A stretch of 64,000 bases of DNA from Nonomuraea rhodomycinica (GTDB taxonomy: Bacteria; Actinomycetota; Actinomycetes; Streptosporangiales; Streptosporangiaceae), in NCBI RefSeq assembly GCF_013363995.1, contig NZ_JABWGO010000016.1:90006-154005 (forward strand), read 5' to 3'. Of the stretch, positions 24,274 through 33,500 are shown piece after piece. Every line of letters begins with the position of its first letter. Position 1 is the stretch's first letter. The notes beneath the pieces were generated by a model. The model had not been told where the DNA came from. It did not search any database and was given only the letters and a program-made list of their open reading frames with translations. The position numbers and the translations under genes were made by a program.

Positions 24274-27200
24274 ATGGAATCTAGTGCTGTGAGTGGTCAG
24301 ACCTGGCGGTTGGTGCGGCGCGGGAACACGAGGTCCGCCGAGCCACCTGTGCTCGATGAGCACCAGCGTGCCGTGGTCGCCCACGGGAGCGGGCCGCTGC
24401 TCGTGCTGGCCGGTCCCGGAACAGGCAAGACGACGACCGTCGTGGAGTCGGTGGTCGACCGCATCGAGCGCCGGGGCATCGACCCCGAGCGGGTGCTGAT
24501 CCTCACCTTCAGCCGCAAGGCCGCCGGCGAGCTGCGCGAACGCGTCACCGCCCGGCTGCGGCGCACCACCCGCACGCCGCTGGCGCTGACCTTCCACAGC
24601 TACGCGTACGCGCTGCTGCGCCGCGAGGCCGTGCTGGCCGGCGAGCCGCCGCCCCGGCTGCTGACCGGCCCCGAGCAGCTGCTGGAGATCCGGCGGCTGC
24701 TCCACGGCGAGCTGGAGGACGGCGCGACGCAGTGGCCGCCCTCGCTGCGCGAGGCGCTGAAGACCCGGGGCTTCGCCGAGGAGCTGCGGGACTTCCTGTC
24801 GCGCGCCTTCGAGCGCGGCCTCGACGGCGAGCGCGTCGAGGAGCTCGGCCGGCGGTACGGGCGCGACGACTGGGTGGCGGCCGGCGGGTTCGCCCGGCGC
24901 TACGAGAGCCGCTTCGACCTCGACCCCGAGCCGGTGCTCGACTACGCCGAGCTCATCAGGGCGGCGGCCGGGCTGCTGGCCGACCCCGACGTCCAGCGCA
25001 GGGAGCGGGCCGCGCACGACGTGGTGTTCGTGGACGAGTACCAGGACACCGACCCGGCTCAGGAGCTGCTGCTGTGGCAGCTCGCGGGCGAGGGGCGCGA
25101 CCTGGTGGCCGTCGGCGACCCGGACCAGTCGATCTACGGGTTCCGGGGCGCGGACGTGCGCGGCATCCTGGGGTTCCCGCAGCGGTTCCGCACGCGCGAC
25201 GGCCGGGACGCCCCGGTGCTGGCGCTGCGGGTCTGCCGCCGCAGCGGCGCGGGCCTGCTGGAGGCGACCCGCCGCGTCGCCGCCCGCCTCCCGGCCGCCC
25301 CCCTCCCCGACCCGGCCCCCGTTCCGAAGGCTCAGGACGCACCGGAGCGGGCGCGGGCTCACGGGCACCGCGAGCTGCTGTCCCTGCCCGACGCCGACCC
25401 CGGCGACGTGCGCGTGCTGCTCGCGGACAGCACCAGCCAGGAGGCCGCGGTCGTCGCCGACACGCTGCGCCGGGCCCACCTCGTCGACGGCGTGCCCTGG
25501 CACCGGATGGCGGTGCTCGTGCGCTCGGCGATCCGCCAGGTGCCGCTGCTGCGGCGCGCCCTGGTCAGCGCGGGCGTGCCCACGATGGTGGCGGGCGACG
25601 AGGTGCCGATCGCCCAGGAGCCCGGCGTACGGCCGCTGCTGACGATGCTGCGCGTGGCCCTCGACCCCGCGACGCTGGACGAGACGGTGGCCGAGGAGCT
25701 GCTGATCGGCCCGCTGGGCGGCACCGACATGATCGGCGTCCGGCGCCTGCGCAGGGCCCTGAAGATCGCCGAGAACGAGGCGCACGCCCTGGGCGAGCAC
25801 CCCCAGGAGGCCACGGAGGACGACGCCGGCGAAGGGCCGCGCACGTCCGGGCAGCTCCTCGTGGCCGCGCTCCGGGACACCCGCGAGCTGACCCGCGTCG
25901 AGCCGCACATCGCGCTGCCCGCCGAACGCGTCGCCAAGCTGCTGGTCACCGCCCGCGAGGCCGTGCGCGAGCAGGGCACCGCCGAGGACGTCCTGTGGGC
26001 GATCTGGCAGGCGAGCGGCCTGGCCGAGCGGTGGACCGAGCTGAGCCTGACCGGAGGCGCCCGCGGGGCGCAGGCCGACCGCGACCTCGACGCCGTGGTG
26101 GCCCTGTTCGACCACGCGGCCCGGTTCGTGGACCGGATGCCCAGGGCCGGGGCCGAGGTGTTCCTGGACGACCTGGCCGCGCAGGAGATCCCGGGCGACA
26201 CGCTGGCCGACCGGGCGCCCGACGGCGACGCCGTGCGCATCCTGACCGCCCACCGCTCCAAGGGCCTCGAATGGGACGTGGTGGTCGTCGCCGGCGTGCA
26301 GGAGGGCGTCTGGCCCGACCTGCGGCTGCGCGGGTCGCTGCTGGGCGCCGACGACCTGGTGGAGCTGACGGAGGGGGCCAGGCCGAACGCCGCGTCCCTG
26401 GCCTCCAAGCTGCTGGCCGAGGAGCGGCGGCTGTTCTACGTCGCGGCGACGCGGGCGCGGCGCAGGCTCGTGGTGACGGCCGTGGGCGGCGAGGACACCG
26501 ACGAGCGGCCGTCACGGTTCCTGGCCGAGCTCATGCCGGGCGCGGTCGAGACGGCCACGGTGGACGACCGGGCGCGCTGGCTGAACATGGCGGCGCTGGT
26601 GGCCGACCTGCGCAGCGCGGTCACCGACCCGACCCGGCCCGCGAAGGTGCGCCGCAAGGCCGCCCAGCAGCTCGCCCGCCTGGCCGCCGCCGGGGTGCGC
26701 GGCGCCCACCCCAACGAGTGGTACGCCCTGACGACCATGACCGACGACCGGCCGCTGAGCTGGCCGGACGACACCGTCAGCATCTCGCCGTCGGCGGTCG
26801 AGAGCTTCACCAAGTGCGGGCTGCGCTGGCTGCTGGAGACGGCCGTCGGGGCGGCGGGCACCAGCACCGCCCAGGGACTCGGCACGATCATCCACGCGCT
26901 GGCGGTGCTCGCCTCCACCGACCTGCCGAACGAGGACCTCCTGAGCCGGCGGCTGGACGACATCTGGCACGAGCTGGACTTCGGCGGCGCCTGGTTCAAC
27001 CGCAAGCAGCGCCAGGTCGCCGAGCAGATGATCGGCAAGTTCCTGCGCTGGCACAAGGAGAACCCGAGGGAGCTGGTCGCCCTGGAGGAGGCGTTCGTCG
27101 CCACGGTCGGCGACGGCGTCCAGATCAAGGGCCGCGTCGACCGGGTGGAGCGCGACTCCGACGGCCGAGCTGTGATCATCGATCTGAAGACCGGCGGTTC

Positions 27201-27534
27201 CAAGCCCCGGCCGGGCGAGCTGGACCGGCACCCGCAGCTCGGCGTCTACCAGCTCGCCGCGCTGCTCGGCGCGTTCGCCCGCCACGGCATGACCGAGCCG
27301 GGCGGCGCCGCGCTGGTGCAGCTCGGCAAGGCGGGCGGCCGCAACGACGCGCTGGAGCAGCGGCAGGGCGCGCTGGCCGACGACGCCAACCCCGGCTGGG
27401 CGGCCGACCTGGTCGACACCGTGGCGACCGGCATGTCCGGCCCGTTCTTCCAGGCCAAGGCGAACGACGGCTGCCGCACCTGCGCCGCCAAGGCGAGCTG
27501 TCCCGTCAACGACAGCGGAGGCCAGGTGTGCTGA
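24274..27534 (+). CDS. adnA: AdnA-like subunit of the AdnAB helicase-nuclease
   Basis: 1086 residues. AdnAB is the actinobacterial motor-nuclease that resects double-strand breaks; each subunit has a UvrD-type motor and a RecB-type nuclease. Here the Walker A is LAGPGTGKTTT (from about residue 46), motif II VFVDEYQDTDP (about 250), and the nuclease motif IIDLKTGG (about 967) is followed by QLGVYQLAAL. Cys848 (TKCGLRW) plus Cys1067, Cys1070 and Cys1076 (CRTCAAKASC, C-x2-C-x5-C) match the Fe-S clip known from AddB-type nucleases. The start is uncertain: ATG at 24274 or GTG at 24289, neither with a good ribosome site. It overlaps adnB by 7 nt. Confidence 0.93.
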   Translation: MESSAVSGQTWRLVRRGNTRSAEPPVLDEHQRAVVAHGSGPLLVLAGPGTGKTTTVVESVVDRIERRGIDPERVLILTFSRKAAGELRERVTARLRRTTRTPLALTFHSYAYALLRREAVLAGEPPPRLLTGPEQLLEIRRLLHGELEDGATQWPPSLREALKTRGFAEELRDFLSRAFERGLDGERVEELGRRYGRDDWVAAGGFARRYESRFDLDPEPVLDYAELIRAAAGLLADPDVQRRERAAHDVVFVDEYQDTDPAQELLLWQLAGEGRDLVAVGDPDQSIYGFRGADVRGILGFPQRFRTRDGRDAPVLALRVCRRSGAGLLEATRRVAARLPAAPLPDPAPVPKAQDAPERARAHGHRELLSLPDADPGDVRVLLADSTSQEAAVVADTLRRAHLVDGVPWHRMAVLVRSAIRQVPLLRRALVSAGVPTMVAGDEVPIAQEPGVRPLLTMLRVALDPATLDETVAEELLIGPLGGTDMIGVRRLRRALKIAENEAHALGEHPQEATEDDAGEGPRTSGQLLVAALRDTRELTRVEPHIALPAERVAKLLVTAREAVREQGTAEDVLWAIWQASGLAERWTELSLTGGARGAQADRDLDAVVALFDHAARFVDRMPRAGAEVFLDDLAAQEIPGDTLADRAPDGDAVRILTAHRSKGLEWDVVVVAGVQEGVWPDLRLRGSLLGADDLVELTEGARPNAASLASKLLAEERRLFYVAATRARRRLVVTAVGGEDTDERPSRFLAELMPGAVETATVDDRARWLNMAALVADLRSAVTDPTRPAKVRRKAAQQLARLAAAGVRGAHPNEWYALTTMTDDRPLSWPDDTVSISPSAVESFTKCGLRWLLETAVGAAGTSTAQGLGTIIHALAVLASTDLPNEDLLSRRLDDIWHELDFGGAWFNRKQRQVAEQMIGKFLRWHKENPRELVALEEAFVATVGDGVQIKGRVDRVERDSDGRAVIIDLKTGGSKPRPGELDRHPQLGVYQLAALLGAFARHGMTEPGGAALVQLGKAGGRNDALEQRQGALADDANPGWAADLVDTVATGMSGPFFQAKANDGCRTCAAKASCPVNDSGGQVC

Positions 27535-30500
27535 CCCCCGTCGAGCTGGCCGGGAAGCTCGGCATCCTGCCGCCCACCCCCGAGCAGGCCGGCGTCATCG
27601 AGGCGCCGCTCGAACCCATGGTCGTGATGGCCGGCGCCGGCTCCGGCAAGAGCGAGACCATGGCCGGCCGCGTCGTCTGGCTGGTGGCCAACGGCCTGGT
27701 CAAGCCGGGCAACGTGCTCGGCCTGACGTTCACCCGCAAGGCCGCCGCCGAGCTGGCCGTCCGCGTCCGGGAACGGCTGAACGGCCTGGCCGAGGCCGGC
27801 CTGGTGACGCCGGAGATGCTCGACGAGGAGCCCACCGTCTCCACCTACCACGCCTACGCCGCGCGCCTGGTCACCGACCACGCGCTGCGCGAGGCGCTGG
27901 AGCCCACCATGCGGCTGGTCACGCCGGCCGTGTCCTGGCAGCTGGCGTCGCGGGTGGTGGCCGGATACGACGGGCCGATGGACCGCGTCGAGCTCGGCCC
28001 GCCGTCCGTGACGGCCGCCGTCCTGGAGCTGGCGGGCGAGCTGTCGGAGCACCTGCGCGGCTCGGGCGACGTGCGCCGGGTGGGCGACTGGCTGCGCGAG
28101 CTGCACGGGCGGCTGCCCGGCCGGGTCACGCAGGCCCAGCACCGGCCGCTGAACGTCCAGGCGGCCAGGGAGCAGCTCCTGCCGCTGGTGGAGGCGTACG
28201 AGCGGCTGAAGCGGTCGCGGGAGGTCATCGACTACGGCGACCAGATGGCCCTGGCCGCCCGCATCGCGGCCAACCACAAGGAGGTCGGCGAGATCGAGCG
28301 CTCCCGCTTCGCCGTGGTGCTGCTCGACGAGTACCAGGACACCAGCCACGCCCAGCTCGTCCTGCTCAGGAGCCTGTTCGGCGGCGGGCACCCGGTCACC
28401 GCGGTCGGCGACCCCTGCCAGTCGATCTACGGCTGGCGCGGCGCCTCGGCCGGCAACCTGCGCCGCTTCCCCCGCGACTTCCGCACGGGCGCCGGCGACC
28501 CCGCGCCGGTGCGGCAGCTCAGCGTCAGCTTCCGCAACGGCGACCGGGTCCTCGACGTGGCCGCCCGCGTCCAGCTCCCGCTGCGCATGGAGGCCCGCGA
28601 GGTGCCCGTCCTCGTGCCCGGCCCGAACCGGGTCGACCGCGGCCGCGTCACCTGCGCCTTCCACGAGACGGCCGAGGACGAGGCCCGGTGGATCGCCGAC
28701 GGCCTGGCCCGCATGATCGGCAAGGACACCGCCCCCGACGGCATGCCGTGGGGCGAGGGCGAGCGCAAGAAGACCCCCGTCATCCAGCCGCAGGACGTGG
28801 CGATCCTGGCGCGCAAGCGCTCGCAGTTCCCGGCGCTGCGCAAGGCGCTGGAGGAGCGCGACATCCCGGTCGAGGTGGTCGGCCTGGGCGGCCTGCTCAC
28901 GGTCCCCGAGGTCACCGACATCGTCGCCACGCTGCGCGTCCTGTACGACGCGACGGCGGGCGACGCGCTGGCCCGCCTGCTGGCCGGGCCCCGCTGGCGG
29001 ATCGGCCCCGCCGACCTGCGGGTCCTCGGCCAGTACGCCCGGGAGCTGAACCGCGAGACCCGCCAGGGCCGCTTCGAGAGCGACCCGCTCGACCAGGTGG
29101 TGGCCGACCTGGCCGAGGAGCGCGGCAGCCTGGTCGACGCGCTCGACGAGCTGCCCGACCGGGAGGAGTGGCTGGAGGCGTTCTCGCCGCTGGCCGCCAC
29201 CCGGCTCGTGGCGCTGGCGCAGGAGCTGCGCCAGCTCCGCGCCCACGTCGGGCAGCCGCTGCCCGACCTGATCACCGAGGTGGAGCGGCGGCTCGGCCTC
29301 GACATCGAGGTCGCGGCGCGGGGCGGCACGGTCAGCGCGTTCGCCGCCCGCGCCGACCTCGACGCGTTCCTCGACGCGGCGTCCCGGTTCGCGGGCGACT
29401 CGGAGGACCCGACGCTGGGCGCGTTCCTCGCCTACCTCCAGGCGGCCGAGAGCGAGGAGTTCGGGCTGGAGGCCGGCAGGGTCGGCGACAGCAACAGCGT
29501 CAAGCTGATGACCGTGCACGCCTCCAAGGGGCTGGAGTGGCCGATCGTGGTCGTGCCCGGCCTGTCGCAGCTCGTCAGCTCCAGGGGCACGGTCGCGACC
29601 GGCAGCATGTTCCCCGCCACCCCGGTCACCAACAGCCGCTGGACCGAGAACCCCCGCAAGCTGCCCTACCCGCTGCGCGGCGACGCCGCCGACCTGCCCC
29701 GGCTGAGCGGCCTGACCAAGGAGGACCTGGCCGGCTTCGACGAGAGCTGCCGCGAGCGCGACCTGATGGAGGAGCGGCGGCTGGCGTACGTGGCCGTCAC
29801 GCGGGCCCACTACCACCTGATCGCCTCCGGCTACCGGTGGGGGAGCGCCACCAGGCCGCTGGAGCCGTCGGACTTCCTGCTGGAGATCCGCGACACCGCC
29901 GACAAGGTGGCCTTCTGGGCGCCCGACCTGGAGGAGGGCGCGTCGAACCCGCTGCTGGCCGAGCCGGCCGCCGCCGTCTGGCCGGTCACCCCCGAGGGCC
30001 TGCGCTACGAGTCGGTCCTCGACGGCGCCCGCCTGGTGGAGGAGGCGCTGACCGGCACGCTCGCCCCGGCCGGTGACGAGCCGCTGCGCGCGTTCGACGA
30101 GGAGCGGGTGCGCGCCTGGGAACGCGACACCGACCTGCTGCTGCGCGAGCGGGAGCTGCACCGGCGGCGCACCGCCACGACCGTCGAGCTGCCGTCGAAG
30201 CTGACCGTGTCGTCGCTGGTCACGCTGGCCGCCGACGCCCGTGAGCTGGCCCGCCGGATCCGCCGCCCGGTGCCGGTCAAGCCCGCCCCGCTGGCCCGCC
30301 GCGGCACGTCGTTCCACCGGTGGCTGGAGACCCGCTGGGACCAGCAGCGGCTGCTCGACGACTTCGACCTCGACCTGGTCGAGGAGGTCGAGGAGGCGGA
30401 CGTGCGGCTGGCCGAGCTCCAGGAGCAGTTCGAGCGCAGCGAGTGGGCCGAGCGCCGGCCCCTCGACCTGGAGGTGCCGTTCGAGACCATGATCGCCGAC

Positions 30501-30836
30501 CGGCTGGTGCGGGGGCGGATGGACGCGGTGTTCGAGCTGCCCGGCGGGCGTTACGAGGTGGTCGACTGGAAGACCGGCCGGCCGCCCAAGGGAAGGAAGG
30601 CCCGGGCGGCGTCGGTGCAGCTCGCCGCGTACCGGCTGGCCTGGTCGCACCTGGCGGGGGTGCCGCTCGACCACGTCAGCGCGGCCTTCCACTACGTGCG
30701 GGCCAACCGGACCGTCCGCCCCGTGGACCTGCTCGACGCCGACGGCCTGGTGGCGCTCATCGAGGCCGTGCCGGTGAGTCAGGCCGGCCCGGAGGTCAGC
30801 CCGTCAGATGACGGAACTCCGGGTGAGGGTGCATGA
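27528..30836 (+). CDS. adnB: AdnB-like subunit of the AdnAB helicase-nuclease
   Basis: 1102 residues, almost the length of mycobacterial AdnB. The GTG at 27528 overlaps the adnA stop (GTGCTGA) and has GGAGG upstream, so the two subunits are translationally coupled. Walker A is MAGAGSGKSETMAGR (about residues 33-47), motif II is LLDEYQDTSHAQ, and MTVHASKGLEWPIVVVPGL and RRLAYVAVTRA are the late UvrD motifs. The RecB-type nuclease has Asp1013 in VVDWKTGRPP, followed by QLAAYRLAWS. No Fe-S cysteines are seen, unlike AdnA. Its last 41 nt overlap the end of the convergent decarboxylase gene, so the adnB tail and the siderophore operon share DNA. Confidence 0.95.
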   Translation: MLTPVELAGKLGILPPTPEQAGVIEAPLEPMVVMAGAGSGKSETMAGRVVWLVANGLVKPGNVLGLTFTRKAAAELAVRVRERLNGLAEAGLVTPEMLDEEPTVSTYHAYAARLVTDHALREALEPTMRLVTPAVSWQLASRVVAGYDGPMDRVELGPPSVTAAVLELAGELSEHLRGSGDVRRVGDWLRELHGRLPGRVTQAQHRPLNVQAAREQLLPLVEAYERLKRSREVIDYGDQMALAARIAANHKEVGEIERSRFAVVLLDEYQDTSHAQLVLLRSLFGGGHPVTAVGDPCQSIYGWRGASAGNLRRFPRDFRTGAGDPAPVRQLSVSFRNGDRVLDVAARVQLPLRMEAREVPVLVPGPNRVDRGRVTCAFHETAEDEARWIADGLARMIGKDTAPDGMPWGEGERKKTPVIQPQDVAILARKRSQFPALRKALEERDIPVEVVGLGGLLTVPEVTDIVATLRVLYDATAGDALARLLAGPRWRIGPADLRVLGQYARELNRETRQGRFESDPLDQVVADLAEERGSLVDALDELPDREEWLEAFSPLAATRLVALAQELRQLRAHVGQPLPDLITEVERRLGLDIEVAARGGTVSAFAARADLDAFLDAASRFAGDSEDPTLGAFLAYLQAAESEEFGLEAGRVGDSNSVKLMTVHASKGLEWPIVVVPGLSQLVSSRGTVATGSMFPATPVTNSRWTENPRKLPYPLRGDAADLPRLSGLTKEDLAGFDESCRERDLMEERRLAYVAVTRAHYHLIASGYRWGSATRPLEPSDFLLEIRDTADKVAFWAPDLEEGASNPLLAEPAAAVWPVTPEGLRYESVLDGARLVEEALTGTLAPAGDEPLRAFDEERVRAWERDTDLLLRERELHRRRTATTVELPSKLTVSSLVTLAADARELARRIRRPVPVKPAPLARRGTSFHRWLETRWDQQRLLDDFDLDLVEEVEEADVRLAELQEQFERSEWAERRPLDLEVPFETMIADRLVRGRMDAVFELPGGRYEVVDWKTGRPPKGRKARAASVQLAAYRLAWSHLAGVPLDHVSAAFHYVRANRTVRPVDLLDADGLVALIEAVPVSQAGPEVSPSDDGTPGEGA

Positions 30837-31908
30837 GGAAGTCGTGGTGGGAGATGTTCCAGGCGTAGGCGCCGGCCATCGCGAACACCACCACGTCGCC
30901 GACCCGCACCGAGGTGACGACGTCGCGGGCGAAGACGTCCTTGGGCGTGCAGAGCTGCCCCACCAGCGTCACCGGCTCGTCCGCCACGCCCTCCCCGCGG
31001 CCCTGCGGCAGCACCGTGAACGGCTGGTCGTGGCCCTTGGTGACCGGCGTGCGCAGGTGGTGGGTGCCGCCCAGCAGCACCGCGTACGCCCGGCCGCGCA
31101 CCCGCTTGACGTCCACGACACGGGTCGCGTAGAAGCCGCAGTACGCGGTCAGCGCCCGGCCCGGCTCGATCCGCAGCCGCTGCCCCGGCCGCCGCAGCCC
31201 GGCCAGACCCGCGCCGTACTCCTCCCAGCCGAACCTCGCCTCCGGCGCGGCGTAGTCCACGGCCATGCCGCCGCCCAGGTTGATCTCCTCGTACCCGTCG
31301 CCGAGCGCGAGCAGCAGGGCGGCCAGGCGCAGCAGCTCGGCCGCCTCCAGGCCGCTGGCCAGGTGCGCGTGCACGCCGCGCTGCCGTACGCGGCCGGTGA
31401 ACAGCGGCAGGCACTCCGCCACCCCGGCCTCGTCCATCCCGAACGGCCCGCTCATCGTCAGCGCGGCCCCCTCGACCGGGAGGCCGGGGTTGAGCCGCAG
31501 CAGCACGTCGGCCTCCAGGCCGGTGCCGAGCAGGCGGCGCAGCTCGCCGGGCGACTCCACGTGCAGGCGGTGGTGCGGCAGCCGCAGCTCCGCGTCGGTC
31601 TTGCCGGGCCCGCCGAGCGCCAGCGGCTTGCCCGGGAACAGGGCCGACACGTGGGCGTGCTCGCCGGCCGACGACACCTCGAACCCGTCGACGTGCGGTT
31701 CGAGGACGCGCAGCAGCCGCGGGTCGGGGTTGGCCTTGACCGCGTAGTACAGCTCGACGCCCCGGAGCGCCCGCCGTACGGACCGGGCGTGGGCGTCCAG
31801 GCCGGGCAGGTCGTACAGGTACGCGGGGGTGTCGCCGAGGCGGGCGGCGGCCTCGCGGACGCGGGCGGGGATCATCAGGCGGGCGGCGGCCTCGCGATCG
31901 GGGATCAT
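30796..31908 (-). CDS. PLP-dependent type III decarboxylase of siderophore pathway (PvsE/SbnH-like)
   Basis: 370 residues, last gene of a four-gene unit. ATG at 31908 overlaps the upstream stop (ATGA). Fold-type III (alanine racemase/DapDC) signatures: pyridoxal Lys in YYAVKANPDP, HAHLASGLE, the phosphate-binding INLGGGMAVDY, EPGRALTAYCGFYATRV and the second active site CTPKDVFARD. Relatives beside IucA/IucC synthetases are PvsE (vibrioferrin) and SbnH (staphyloferrin B), which decarboxylate an amino acid already joined to citrate. In vibrioferrin assembly that residue is serine, giving ethanolamine. An internal ATG at 31875 is a possible alternative start. LysA activity is an alternative, but context argues against it. 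Confidence 0.85.
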   Translation of the reverse strand: MIPDREAAARLMIPARVREAAARLGDTPAYLYDLPGLDAHARSVRRALRGVELYYAVKANPDPRLLRVLEPHVDGFEVSSAGEHAHVSALFPGKPLALGGPGKTDAELRLPHHRLHVESPGELRRLLGTGLEADVLLRLNPGLPVEGAALTMSGPFGMDEAGVAECLPLFTGRVRQRGVHAHLASGLEAAELLRLAALLLALGDGYEEINLGGGMAVDYAAPEARFGWEEYGAGLAGLRRPGQRLRIEPGRALTAYCGFYATRVVDVKRVRGRAYAVLLGGTHHLRTPVTKGHDQPFTVLPQGRGEGVADEPVTLVGQLCTPKDVFARDVVTSVRVGDVVVFAMAGAYAWNISHHDFLMHPHPEFRHLTG

Positions 31909-33500
31909 GCGAGCGGGTTCGCGATCGGCACGTAACCGGCGGCCCGGTCGGCGGCGCGGGCCCAGCGGACCCCGAGGTTGGCCTTCGCGGGCAGCGGCGC
32001 GCCGGCCAGCAGGTCGGGCAGGGGCAGCGGCCGGCCCAGCCGGTCGGCCTCGGCGGCGAACACGGCGCGGGCCGCCCGCCACAGCTCGCGCAGCAGCTCG
32101 TCGCCGCCCCGCGCCGCGACGGTCGCGGCCACCTCGGTGAGGTGGTTGACCAGCAGGCAGTAGACGACCCGGGCCCAGCCCCGCTCGGCGTCGTAGGTCA
32201 GCGCCCCGGCCACCCGGGCCGGCAGCCCGGTCAGGTCGTGGCGGCCGGCGACCAGCTTGGTGCCCTCCAGGTCGCGGAAGACCGCCTCGCGCGGCACGCC
32301 GTCGGGGCCGAGGCCGACGAGGACGTTCTGCAGGTGCGGCTCCAGGACCACGCCGTGCGTGAAGAACAGGTCGAGCACGGGCGGCGCCACCGCCGACACG
32401 TACGCCGTCCACCACCCGAGCGGGTCCCGTTCCATCGCGTCCGTCCCGTACGGCGCCGGCCCGCCCGCGGCCGGGTCCACGGCGAGGGCCGCCGCCAGCA
32501 CCGGGACCACGCCGGGCGAGCACACCCGCCACGGGCTGTCCCGGACGATCACCCCGAGCCCTTCGAGCAGGCCCGTGCCGAGGGCGGCCGAGCGGTAGCC
32601 CGGCTCCCGCAGCCAGCGCGTGCCCGGGAACACCGCGCTCACCTCGTCGAACACCGGCCCGAGCCGCGAGGTCAGCTCCACCGCCCCGGCCAGCTCGTAC
32701 CAGGCGTTCTTCCGGACGCAGTTGGTGATCCGCACGTCGAGGCTGAACTTCAGGCACACCCCGGCGTCGGCCGCGTAGACGGTTCGTACCGACGACGTCG
32801 GCGACACCAGCGGGCCCGGCCCGAGGTCGGCCAGCGCACCGCCCAGCGGGGGACGCAGCAGGCCGAGCTGCCACGGGTGGGCGGGCAGCAGCCGGTGCCC
32901 CGCCGGCGCCTCGCCCAGGGCGTCGAGGGCGGCGACGTCGCCCTCCTCGGCGAGCGCGTCCTCGCGCACCGCGAGCAGCCGCAAGGGGAAGCGGGCGTGC
33001 GTCTCGGGCGCGTACCGCGTCCACTCCTCCGCGTCGCCGGCGCGGGCCTTCGGGCTCGGATGGAACGGGTGGCCGAACACCAGCGCCTGCTCGGAGGCCA
33101 GCCACGGGTCGGCGGGCGGCTCGGCCACGGCCCGCGCCCGCAGGATCGCGGCCACCGCCTCCCTGCTGGCCGCCACCTGCCCGGCGAACTCCTCGTTGGC
33201 CGCGCCGTCCGTCCCGGCGCCGCGCAGCTCGGCCTCGGTCAGCCGGACCAGCTCCCCCGAGGTCAGCGGACGCCACGCGCCGTGCTCCAGCCGCTCCGGC
33301 GTCCCGTCGAGGCGCAGCGCCGCGCCGCCGCGCGTGCGCGCCCGCAGCAGCGTGCCCCCCACCCGCAGCAGCACGTACGGCGGCGCCGGCCACACCAGCC
33401 CGCGCGGCCCGGCCACCTCCCGCACGCAGCAGCGCAGCAGCGCGGCCAGCGTCGCCTCCTCGGCCGGGGAGCTGGTCGCGCCGAGGACCAGACCGTGCAT
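31905..33500 (-). CDS. IucA/IucC-family NIS siderophore synthetase (second, PvsD-position)
   Basis: 531 residues from the ATG at 33500, right after the previous stop (TGAATG) with GGAGAG upstream. IucA/IucC hallmarks: HPFHPSPKAR, HPWQ, SVRTVYA, LKFSLDVRITNCVRKNAWYEL and the C-terminal FhuF-like part with VVLEPHLQNVLV and VFRDLEGTKL. These enzymes adenylate a carboxylic acid, typically citrate, and condense it with an amine or alcohol, independent of NRPS. By position in the operon (ligase, synthetase, this gene, decarboxylase) it corresponds to PvsD, the citrate-serine condensing enzyme of vibrioferrin. That specificity is inferred from order only. Confidence 0.88.
   Translation of the reverse strand: MHGLVLGATSSPAEEATLAALLRCCVREVAGPRGLVWPAPPYVLLRVGGTLLRARTRGGAALRLDGTPERLEHGAWRPLTSGELVRLTEAELRGAGTDGAANEEFAGQVAASREAVAAILRARAVAEPPADPWLASEQALVFGHPFHPSPKARAGDAEEWTRYAPETHARFPLRLLAVREDALAEEGDVAALDALGEAPAGHRLLPAHPWQLGLLRPPLGGALADLGPGPLVSPTSSVRTVYAADAGVCLKFSLDVRITNCVRKNAWYELAGAVELTSRLGPVFDEVSAVFPGTRWLREPGYRSAALGTGLLEGLGVIVRDSPWRVCSPGVVPVLAAALAVDPAAGGPAPYGTDAMERDPLGWWTAYVSAVAPPVLDLFFTHGVVLEPHLQNVLVGLGPDGVPREAVFRDLEGTKLVAGRHDLTGLPARVAGALTYDAERGWARVVYCLLVNHLTEVAATVAARGGDELLRELWRAARAVFAAEADRLGRPLPLPDLLAGAPLPAKANLGVRWARAADRAAGYVPIANPLA

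Noticed and set aside
24274..24291. LexA-type SOS box upstream of adnA, and likewise before uvrD2 and ku
   Set aside because: No GAAC/GTTC palindrome with proper spacing was found in these leaders.
27246..30692. Minus-strand ORF of over 1100 codons opposite adnB
   Set aside because: Antisense shadow of adnB; low-complexity product and no ribosome site.
30796..31908. Primary diaminopimelate decarboxylase (lysA)
   Set aside because: Although the fold matches, it is embedded by ATGA overlap in the siderophore operon; a housekeeping lysA would not be expected there. Not fully excluded.
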